This document shows, piece after piece, positions 31,596 through 43,500 of a DNA stretch of 64,000 bases; position 1 is the stretch's first letter; each line of letters starts with the position of its first letter. The notes beneath the pieces are model-generated. The model was not told the DNA's origin. It saw only the letters and a program-made list of their open reading frames with translations, and ran no database searches. Made by a program: the position numbers and the translations under genes. Location: the NCBI GenBank assembly GCA_035771165.1, contig JAWNZC010000369.1, forward strand, positions 930,001 to 994,000, read 5' to 3'. This DNA is from Paragorgia papillata. Lineage: Eukaryota > Cnidaria > Anthozoa > Scleralcyonacea > Coralliidae.

Positions 31596-34500
31596 CTAGT
31601 AGTAGTAAATAATTCAGGACGTTTTATTAAAACATTACCACATAGCTCCTATTTACTGGACATTTCAAACTCGTTAACAATTCATAAGAAAAACTCAAAG
31701 GAAATGAGTACCGTGTCAGTGATTTTGATATCGGAGAAAGAAATTACGTATAAATTAAGCAAACTTTACTTTTACCTCCGTCGATATCCTCTGAAAATAC
31801 TGATTTGTTTGAGATGTTATGTCAATCACTCGAAAAACTGGACATGTTTCATCAGGATATTCAAGCACCTCGAAGTTTCTTCACTGAACCGCAGCTTCGA
31901 TCGCCTCGGTTTTGAACAGACGTCAAGGTTTTGGATATCCTGATAAAACACTTTTCCTAGTGTATGATATACTACTTAAAAAACTCATTAATAATTCATG
32001 AGGAAAACACAAAGAAAAATCATAACCGTATCGTGGTTTTACATCTGATAAAATTTTCTCCTGATTTACATAAACTTTAGCTTTGATTTTCTCGCCTTAG
32101 ACAACGTTATTTTTCAAAATTACTACGCCAACGAACTTACCAGATGGTGATCGTTTTTTAAGCCATTCAAAACACTCGCAGAACGTGTTTTAAATAGTAT
32201 CGTAAAACGTCGCGCGTTTGACAATTTTTTCTAGAGGACAAAAGAAAACTTAAATCGAGCACGCGACATTATATTTAGATTCTCGTGCATGCACTAGCCG
32301 TATAAATCAGTGTTGCGCGCTCAACTTTCCTACAGCATCAAATAACTTCGTTACACATGAAAACTAACAAGACAAAAAAATAAAGCAGGATTTCCACTAG
32401 CTGTAAAAACTAGGTGCAAGAGGTAAAAACGAGAATTTTGATGCCCCATGGTAAAATCAGTTATCTGCTAAATAGTGAAATAAAAGTAGCGTGCCGCGTA
32501 GGCAGTGTAGAAACAACAATCGAAATATAATAAGGTTAGATATACTGCCAAAACAGAGAACGTATAGGAGTCTAACGTTTCGAGCGAAAGCCCTTCGTCA
32601 GAGAGAAACGTGGGGCCTTTGCCAAAGAGAAACGTGGGGCCTTTCGAGCGAAGCCCCTTCGTCAGAGAGAAACGAAGGGCCTTCGCTCGAAACTTTTGAC
32701 TCCTACGTTCTCTGTTTCGGCAGTATATCTAACCTTACCATATTTCGATATCTGCTACATAGTTAGGATCCCTTAAACAAGAATGAGGTATAAATGTAGG
32801 GAATCAAACGACAGGCTTTTTAAAGCACTTTGAAGTGCCTACGAAGCGTAGATTAAGTTTGTCTGGTTTGAAAGAACACTCAACATGATAAAGTATCACC
32901 TCAAATCATGACAAGGAAACGAGAAACTAAAAAAGATGTGGTGTACAGTGAGGTTCTCAATAAAAATAGAACACCAAGGTTCTTTGTACTGCAATGCAAA
33001 ACGTCCTACATTGTTTGGTATAGCTATAGCAAATATACATACACACACCTTCTCCAATATTCATCTTTGCACAAGACATGAGGATTGCCAATAACGACGA
33101 GCAGAGCCTTGGCACGAGTGGTGGCCACGTTGAATCGCTGGGAAAATAATTTAGCAGAAGTAGGAAAGTAATAATTGCATGACATTAACTTCACAATGTG
33201 TAACACTTGAACTTTTTACCGAATTTTAATTTCATTAAAATATTAATAAAAACTTGTTGACCGAGCAAGGACTTTACGGCAAAATTACCCTACGCACGTG
33301 GTTTTTCAGCACAGACCGAGCGACAAAAGAGCAAGGTTTTGGCGGACAAAGGGCAGGATCGTTTTACCGTAAAGACCGACCAAACGAGGTTAATAAGATT
33401 TTTATTATACAGCCAATGTATTTTAGTCTTATTTGAATGTCGAGAATACAAGCCGCAAAACCGAAGTAACCGACTTTCAACGAAAACTTTTAACAATCAA
33501 AACACTTTACATCACCGTAAAACACTGTCGAGCATAATGAGATGTGGTCGCCCAATCATCCAAGCCAGAGGCTCATGTTAAAAGTGCACGACATAAGCTA
33601 AGACCTAAGTGTTGATTTGAGCATTGTCGTATTTAAATTTTTGGCATAATAAATTTATTTTTCACGATATCTAAACACCATGCTAGCTGGCCTTGCTTAA
33701 TTTTCTGACTTGGTTTTTCAATTTCTGTAATGACCGGTGGTTGGTGAAGACCGCTCAGGAATCGATCAAATTGCGGATAAGTCGCGTTAAGTCCGCTCAC
33801 GTGACAGAGCCATATAATAATTGGGTGAAATACAGGATTAACGCTGCACAAAATTACAAACAATATTTTACATCGCAAAACAACAAAAAATTATAAGGAT
33901 TTCCTTCACGTTTCTCGTGGGATGACTCTAGAATGTATCCTACAAACCAAGTAAAATTTATGACAGAAAGAGAGAAAAAATTTACCTTGGGATTTCGGAG
34001 AAACCCTAGTTTGTATATGGCGTCTAAATGAAGAAGTTTCTCGGTGCTTCTAACAGTTGATATTATAATCACTTTCCTCTCTTGCCCTTGAAATTCTTCC
34101 ACAGATCCAACTTTGATATCTCGGATATGAAGCTTCTTATCCAAACTTTGCCGAATCTTTTGAACCTAGAAGGCAACGTAACGGTTATAATTACCTCTCT
34201 CATTCGTCACTAATTAGTAATTACTATTAATTAAGGTTATGTATGAATGCATAATGTGAAGGAATGTGTATGAATGTGTAGGGATGTGCATGAATGTGCT
34301 ATGTGCATGAATGTGCTCGAATGTGTAGGAATATCCAGGAATGTGTAAGAATGTGCAGGAATATGTAGGAACGTGCAGGAATGTGTAGGAATGTGCAGGA
34401 ATATGTAGGAACGTGCAGGAATGTGTAAGAATGTACAGGAATGTGTAAGAATGTGCAGGAATATGTAGGAACGTGCAGGAATGTGTAGGAACGTGCAGGA

Positions 34501-37500
34501 ATGTGTAGGAATGTGCAGGGATATGTAGGAACGTGCAGGAATGTGTAAGAATGTGCAGGAATATGTAGGAACGTGCTGGAATGTGTAAGAATGCGTAGGA
34601 ATATGCAGGAATGTGCAGGAATATGCAGGAATGTGCATGGATGTGTGGGAATATGCAGGAATGTGTACGAATGTCCATGAATGTGTAGGAATGTGCATGA
34701 ATGTGTACGAATGTCCAGGAATGTGTAGGAATGTGCATGAATGTGTAGGAATATGCAGGAATGTGTACGAATGTCCATGAATGTGTAGGAATGTGCATGG
34801 ATGTGCTACCCTGGGTACCAGAGGCTCACGTTCCTATGTTACGACTTACGATTGTTCAAATTCCTCGACAGGAAGTAAAGCACGCTGTCTGGCACACTCG
34901 TTCGTTAAAGTTTTCGATAAGGAAACTATGGATTTTATCACAATTCCAGGAAAGAATAATTATCGGACTTCCTCTGTTCACAAAAACTAGACTTTCGCTT
35001 TGGTATTTCAGTGAGCTGAAACGGCAATCCGAGACTCAATGGTTTAAGCTTTTAATATTTTTAATTACTCACGGTCACACGTGACTTGCTTTGATTAACC
35101 AATAGTAACGCTTTCAGAAATTTAGGCCAATCAAAAACCAAGTTCAGATATTGAACTCGCCAAAGTGAGATTTGAAGCTCGCGAGACCAGAGGCTCTCCC
35201 TCTTCCCAAACACAAACTCAAGAGCCTCTGGTACCCAGGGTATGGATGTGCAGGAATGTGCGAGAATGTGTAGGAACGTGCAAGAACGAGCAAGAACGAT
35301 GATTCTTCGTGTGTCCCAAACCTGTCTATGATACGGTGAAATGATCCCGATTTCTTCCATCTTCACTGATATCCCTCTTGCGTCCTTGAGATCTTTGACA
35401 TAACGAAGAACGACAGAAACTTCTTGAGGATTAAAGAACGAAGGACTCTTCTCTTCTCGTTGATCTTTGCCGCATACTCCTTCGAACAGCACAGGAAATC
35501 CCTTCTTTCTTAACCCATTCCACTGACATAATGATTCACGAAGAAGTTGGTCGGCGCATGGACGCAGTTCATTGTCATAAAACATTTCGTTCGGAAGCTG
35601 AAAAAGCATGACATTTAACAAAGCTTTACGAATTAATAAAATTAAAAAATATATGCACATATTAAAAAATAGAAAACATAAATAGCCGCTCTTGTTCACA
35701 TAACCAGAACTAAAAACAAAATCGAGCGAGTTTGGAAAAATAACAAAATATAAAGTTTATGTCAAATCTCTACCGGTGTTGGGGGGGGGGGGGGGGGGGG
35801 ACAACTCTACATCAGTACTAGAGAACACGAGACATAGCCACATATAAACATAATAAGTGGCCAATCACAGTGTGTGTAAGACAAATATTTAACCCTTTAC
35901 CGGGCAGATTACCAGGAGGTCTCCCCTTGACGAGTAAAATCGTCTGGCGTTAGCCAGAGTAAAAGTAATAAGTTACCAATTGGCAACCATGCCCGGTAAA
36001 GGGTTACTGGACAGTCTTTAATTATTTATCATTATCTGTTTCCTGATACCATCACCCCAACATCACTTCACCTCACCTAACATCATCTCACGTCACCTCA
36101 TCTTGGGTGGATTTCGCTTCTCTTTGCTTCGCTTCGCTTAACTTCACTTTACATGTATATTTGAACGTTTAACTTCACAGCAAGATTTTGGTCAGTTATC
36201 AATTATTCCAAGCTATAATCTGAACACAACTTACCTTAATTATAGCTGGATGAGACCTGTAGTTGTTTAAGAGTTTAGTAACCAGTTTTTCATTGTAAGT
36301 CCCAAAAGCACTAGATGCATTGCCAGGTTGTCGGTTGAAAGAAGGGAACTGGGGTCCCATCAGACGCTCAAGTAAGGACACACTGAGACCAAACTAAAAT
36401 AGGTCATACAAGAAACGTGGAAAACACAACTGAGTAAATAATCAACACAACGTTTCCACACAGAGTGAAGTAAATTATCAGACATAATTAACGCTACTAT
36501 AAAATACTTCTAAAACAAAGAAAGACCTTTTGGAGAATAACCAACAACACCGCGGTACTTGCTATTGCTAACTCGTCAGGGCACCGCAAGTTCACTGTTA
36601 TCCTAGATGTTTTTGCTATGTTTGTTGGTGTAACGAATAAGCAACAGCTGACCACCCTCTCGCTTCCCTACGCCTTTACGGTAATTCACTGAAGATCTAT
36701 CCCCGCAATAACTTTTAAAGATGTCGAAGAATTCGACTCCTGTACTCGTTTCAGTCGAATAATTCAGCTAAAATCATGTATCTCATCCATTTTACGTTAC
36801 TTGATTACGTGGCTTCAGTAAGTTTATATAGCCGGTCTTTATTATAGATTTCAATAGTGCAGAAAACTTAGGACTCACTTTAATAGCTTCAGGAGATCTT
36901 AAAACTGGTCCAAGTTGCTTTGGATCGCCAGCGAGCACTAGTTGTCCTCCTGTCTTGTGGAGTCCAGCGATAGGCACCAAACACTCCGGTTCCATTCCGT
37001 GTCCTGCCTCGTCAATGAACACGTGAGTAAAATGCGAATTTCCAATTTTCATAGAAACTAACCTGGTAGAAAAAAACAAATTATTTATTTAAATCAATAA
37101 AGATACTCAAAATAATACAGCCAATCAACTGCGGTGCTAGTAGTATGGCCAACCAACTGCGGTGCTAGTAGTATGGCCAACCAACTTCAGCGCTAGAAGT
37201 ATGGCCATGCAACCAACTTCAGTACTAGCAGTATGGCCAACCAACTTCAGTACTAGTAGTATGGCCAACCAACTTCAGTACTAGTAGTATGGCCAACCAA
37301 CTTCAGTACTGGTAGTATGGCAACCAACTTCAGTACCAGTAGTAAGGCCAACCAACTTCACTACTAGTAGTATGGTCAACCAACTTCATCACTAGTGGTA
37401 TGGCCAACCAACTTTAGTAGAAGTAGTATGGCCAACCAACTTCAGTCCTAGTAGTGTGGTCAACCAACTTCAGTATTAGTAGTATGGCCAACCAACTTCA

Positions 37501-40500
37501 GTATTAGTAGTATGGCCAACCAACTTCAGTATTAGTAGTATGGCCAACCAACTTCAATACTAGTAGTATGGCCAACCAACTTCAGTACTAGTAGTAAGGT
37601 CAACCAACTTCAGTACTAGTAGTATGGTCAACCAACTTCATTACTAGTAGTATGGCCAACCAACTTTAGTAGAAGTAGTATGGCCAACCAACTTCAGTCC
37701 TAGTAGTGTGGTCAACCAACTTCAGTATTAGTAGTATGGCCAACCAACTTCAGTATTAGTAGTATGGCCAACCAACTTCAATACTAGTAGTATGGCCAAC
37801 CAACTTCAATACTAGTAGTATGGCCAACCAACTTCAATACTAGTAGTATGGCCAACCAACTTCAATACTAGTAGTATGGCCAACCAACTTCAATACTAGT
37901 AGTAAGGCCAACCAACTTCAATACTAGTAGTAAGGCCAACCAACTTCAGTACTAGTAGTATGGTAAACCAACTTCAGTACTAGTAGTATGGTCAACCAAC
38001 TTCATCACTAGTAGTATGGCCAACCAACTTTAGTAGAAGTAGTATGGCCAACCAACTTCGAATCAGTACTAGTAGTATGGCCAACCAACTTCAGTACTAG
38101 TAGTAAGGCCGACCAACTTCAGTACTAGTAGTATGGTCAACCAACTTCATTACTAGTAGTATGGCCAACCAACTTTAGTAGAAGTAGTATGGCCAACCAA
38201 CTTCAGTCCTAGTAGTGTGGCCAACCAACTTCAGTCCTAGTAGTGTGGCCAACCAACTTCAGTACTAGTAGTGTGGCCAACCAACTTCAGTACTAGTAGT
38301 ATGGCCAACCAACTTCAGTACTAGTAGTATGGCCAACCAACTTCAGTACTAGTAGTATGGCCAACCAACTTCAGTACTAGTAGTATGGCCAACCAACTTT
38401 TAGTACTAGTAGCATGGCCAACCAACTTTTGTACTATTAGTATGGCCAACCAACTTTTGGTACTAGTAGTATGGCCAACCAACTTTTGGTACTAGTAGTA
38501 TGGCCAACCAACTTTTGGTACTAGTAGTATGGCCAACCAACTTTTGGTACTAGTAGTATGGCCAACCAACTTTTGGTACTAGTAGTATGGCCAACCAACT
38601 TTTAGTACTAGTAGTATGGCCAACCAACTTTTAGTACTAGTAGTATGGCCAACCAACTTTTAGTACTAGTAGTATGGCCAACCAACTTTTAGTACTAGTA
38701 GTATGGCCAACCAACTTTTGGTACTAGTAGTATGGCCAACCAACTTTTGGTACTAGTAGTATGGCCAACCAACTTTTAGTACTAGTAGTATGGCCAACCA
38801 ACTTTTAGTACTAGTAGTATGGCCAACCAACTTTTAGTACTATTAGTAACTTTTAGTACTAGTAGTATAGCCAACCAACTTTTAGTACTATTGGTATGGC
38901 CAACCTTCTTTTAGTACTATTAGTATGGCCAACCAACTTTTGGTACTATTAGTATGGCCAACCAACTTTTGGTACTAGTAGTATGGCCAACCAACTTTTG
39001 GTACTAGTAGTATGGCCAACCAACTTTTGGTACTAGTAGTATGGCCAACCAACTTTTGGTACTAGTAGTATGGCCAACCAACTTTTGGTACTAGTAGTAT
39101 GGCCAACCAACTTTTGGTACTAGTAGTATGGCCAACCAACTTTTGGTACTAGTAGTATGGCCAACCAACTTTTGGTACTAGTAGTATGGCCAACCAACTT
39201 TTGGTACTAGTAGTATGGCCAACCAACTTCAGTACTAGTAGTATGGCCAACCAACTTTTAGTACTAGTAGCATGGCCAACCAACTTTTGTACTATTAGTA
39301 TGGCCAACCAACTTTTGGTACTAGTAGTATGGCCAACCAACTTTTGGTACTAGTAGTATGGCCAACCAACTTTTGGTACTAGTAGTATGGCCAACCAACT
39401 TTTGGTACTAGTAGTATGGCCAACCAACTTTTGGTACTAGTAGTATGGCCAACCAACTTTTGGTACTAGTAGTATGGCCAACCAACTTTTAGTACTAGTA
39501 GTATGGCCAACCAACTTTTGGTACTAGTAGTATGGCCAACCAACTTTTGGTACTAGTAGTATGGCCAACCAACTTTTGGTACTAGTAGTATGGCCAACCA
39601 ACTTTTGGTACTAGTAGTATGGCCAACCAACTTTTGGTACTAGTAGTATGGCCAACCAACTTTTGGTACTAGTAGTATGGCCAACCAACTTTTAGTACTA
39701 GTAGTATGGCCAACCAACTTTTAGTACTAGTAGTATGGCCAACCAACTTTTAGTACTATTAGTAACTTTTAGTACTAGTAGTATAGCCAACCAACTTTTA
39801 GTACTATTGGTATGGCCAACCTTCTTTTAGTACTATTAGTATGGCCAACCAACTTTTGGTACTATTAGTATGGCCAACCAACTTTTGGTACTAGTAGTAT
39901 GGCCAACCAACTTTTGGTACTAGTAGTATGGCCAACCAACTTTTGGTACTAGTAGTATGGCCAACCAACTTTTGGTACTAGTAGTATGGCCAACCAACTT
40001 TTGGTACTAGTAGTATGGCCAACCAACTTTTGGTACTAGTAGTATGGCCAACCAACTTTTGGTACTAGTAGTATGGCCAACCAACTTTTGGTACTAGTAG
40101 TATGGCCAACCACAGTTAATAGAAGTGGGATGGTTAGGCTAGCGTACCACGTGACAAAATATGTTATTGTCCAGTTTTTATTTTGATCATGTGACCAATA
40201 AGCGGTATCACTTATCAGACGCTCAAAGTTCAGGTTACATTTATGAGCGAACATACAGCTGTTTAATTAAGCGCATACTGTGTATTTCTTCCTCGGTTTA
40301 CTTCGCTGATTCAAACTTTTATATTAAGAGGAGTTCTTGCGCATATGGGTGGCGGTAATTGCGCCTTTTTTGGCTGTCCGTCTAGCGGAAAGCACAAGCT
40401 TTCGCTGTTCAGAATCCCTTCAGTATTAAAGGCTGCTGATGGTGAACATACGAAGGAATTGAAGCGAAAAGCTCGCGAAGAATGGCTTCGCTTGATCCTC

Positions 40501-43500
40501 AGAACACGGGAAACGACGACAGATTTGAAACAGAGAATTGAGGCAAACAATATCTTCGTTTGCGAGCTGCATTTTAAACCAGAATGTATCGTAACTGGTA
40601 AGTATTTGTGGCCTATTTTGTCGCGATATATTTCTTTGTAGGGACAGCTGTTCATACAATGATACAGTCAAATATTTAGCATAAAGGACGCATTGTTCAT
40701 GAATATCAGATTGTTTGCTTGTAAACTGAATCTAATTTGCATGTTTTAGGAATAAGAAAGACATTGGTTACGGGCAGCGTCCCGACAGAAAACCTGCCAC
40801 AGAAAAGCCACGAAGCTGCAAGTAAACCTGAACGCCGATCGCTTGTGAGGAAAGTTGATACTGCTGTCGTTGAAACATCCTCTCAGCCTGAGCCACGATT
40901 TGCCGATATGGAGGATTTTACAAGGCAGCTCGACCAGACATCAATTGAACCATGGCAGATTGATAAATCGTACGAGGGTGAGATACGGATTGAGTTTTAC
41001 GACAAGATTCATCATGTTCCTAAATACAGTGTTGTTGTGAATTCGTGTCTGGAATTCACCATATTTGTATTCCACTGGCCAGTTCCTGAGCACCATCACA
41101 TTTATAAGGAACAAAAACGTTCAGTTAAGTATTTGGACGTACACAAGCTATTCCAAACGATAGAGAATTCCAGATTTTGCCAAGGACTGGTAGAGGATGA
41201 AGATATTATGTCTGTGGCTACTAATCCAACTGGAAGTCCTGATCCTAACCCGATCACAATAGTACGCCATACCATTGCTAAAAAGATCGAAGTTGAAGAG
41301 GCTCATTTTGAAGTGACACTATCCTATCGGTCAGTTGCATGTGACATCCTTGTTGATAGCAAACATTCAAAGGAATCTTGTCAACCGTGTGCAACTGCCT
41401 CCAACACAGTAAAGAGAGCTGCAAGAAAGAAGAGCAAAGCCTCTGCAACCCCAGCAAAACCTAAAGCCTCTTTACAAGCTTGTGGTCCAGATAAGTTGCG
41501 GGCAACAGTCAAATTGACAAGATTGCAAGTAAAAGATCTTGAGGACCGCTTGCAGCAAATGCAGACAAATATCGAGCAGCAAGGGATTGCGATTAGCGGA
41601 AGCTTGGAGAAGGACATTCTCAAAATCATGGGAGGACAGAGCCTCGAAGCAACACCGCATATGAAGTTCTTTTGGCAGGAACAAATGAAATTGTTGCAAT
41701 CAGCCAAAATGGGTAGAAGGTACCACCCACAAGTAATCCGATTTGCTCTTTCCATCCATGGCAAATCTCCATCCGCTTATAGAGAACTACGAGACAGTGG
41801 CGCCCTTATTCTCCCAAGTGAGAGAGTTCTTCGGGACTATAAGAATTATTTCAAGCCGAAAGCTGGGATCAACAAAGATAATGTCGAAAGCCTACGAGAA
41901 AAAACCTCATCTTTCACTCCTGTACAGCGATATGTGGCAGTTGTGATGGATGAGATGAAGATACAATCAAACCTTGTCTTTGATAAAGTATCTGGGGAAC
42001 TGATTGGCTTCATCGATTTGGGCGATCCCATGACCAACTTTGCCAATCTCACTGACGAAGATCCGATTGCAACACATGCCTTGGCATTTCTTGTGAGGGG
42101 ATTATGCACTGATTTGAAGCATATCATTGCATATTTCTTCACAGGAAATGTCACGTCATTCCAGATAATGCCTCTCTTCTGGAGAACTGTTGCTGTGCTG
42201 GAGGTGTCACTCCATCTTCGTGTATGTGCTGCTGTGAATGACGGTGCTTCCCCCAACCGAAAGTTTTTCCGACTTCATTCCAAGTTGGCCAAAGAGGTGA
42301 ATTGTGATGTTGTGTATAAAACACCAAACATTTTTGCACCATCACGATTCATTTTCTTTTTTGCTGATTCTCCGCATCTCATGAAGACAGCCCGTAACTG
42401 CCTGTATAATTCTGGGTATGGAAGTCGCAGTCGTCTGATGTGAAATGATGGGCAATATCTGATGTTTCAACACATAGCAGACCTCTTTTACATCGACCAA
42501 GATTTTCCTCTGCACACCCTCCCTAAGCTGACCTTAGATCACATTGTGTTGACTTCCTTCAGCAAAATGAAAGTTAAACTAGCAGTCCAGGTCCTCAGCA
42601 AGTCAGTGGCCATTGCTTTGCGAGAAAGTGGTAAAGAGGATGTCACCGGTACCACCCAGTTCTGTGAAATGATGAATGGGTTCTTTGACTGTACCAATGT
42701 GAGGTCACTGACCGAGCACATCAGGAAAAAGAATTCATTCATCATGCCATACGAGTCTCCTGAAGATGAGCGATTGACGTGGTTGAAAGATGTTTTCCTC
42801 AACTACCTGGAAAGCTGGAAACAGAGTACTCTGACACGCGAAGGAGAGTACACACCCGATGCCCGACAGAAAATGTTCATCTCGTCCCAAACGTTTGAAG
42901 GCCTCAAGATTGCTGTGAACTCTCATGTTGATGCAATTAAATTTCTGCTAACTGAGGGATTTAAGTACGTCCTCGCAGAGAGATTTATGCAAGATGTCCT
43001 CGAAGACTACTTTGGGCACCAAAGAGAGAAAGGAAGAAGGACAGATAATCCAACTGCTCAGCAGTTTGGATATAATGATCTGACAATAGCTTCCCAACGA
43101 GACATTGCCCCAGTAATTAGAGGTAATGTTGGCGGACGTTACCAGAAAGTGAAATGGCACCAGGTGAGCGAGGAACCAGTAAAGAAGCGTAAAAAGAAGT
43201 AACTTGGGCAGGAACTGTCAGAACAGTATATATAGCCAATTAAATTGTGAAATACTGTATGCATACCCTGGTTGCCAGAGCTGGGTTCTTGGTTTGGTTT
43301 ATGTTCTATTTTCTGCCCTATATATTATTATACCATTATAATAATAATCAGGGTATGCACATAGTATTTAACAAAAATTACTCAAATACTATTAAAGTAA
43401 ACTAAAACTACTAAAACTTGTAATTGCAAACTAATTGCAATTTAAAGACACACTGAGTCACAGTCTGAGCCATGTTATTTGAGTGTGATATCACCTTGAA

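Noticed and set aside
34214..34798. Three overlapping long minus frames encoding His/Thr/Phe-rich repeats
   Set aside because: They come from a 10-bp repeat with no stop in any minus frame; no start or splice context and they lie in an intron of the helicase gene.
37115..40110. CRISPR-like array
   Set aside because: Units are contiguous with no unique spacers, in an intron of an animal gene; it is a minisatellite.
39149..40254. [20 protein letters not shown] repeat proteins
   Set aside because: Minus translation of the 29-bp minisatellite; no gene context.
43265..43358. Another TACCCTGG element inside the P-like transposon
   Set aside because: Ends are similar (TACCCTGGTTGCCAGAG / CAGGGTA) but the inverted repeat is short and no 9-bp flank is present.
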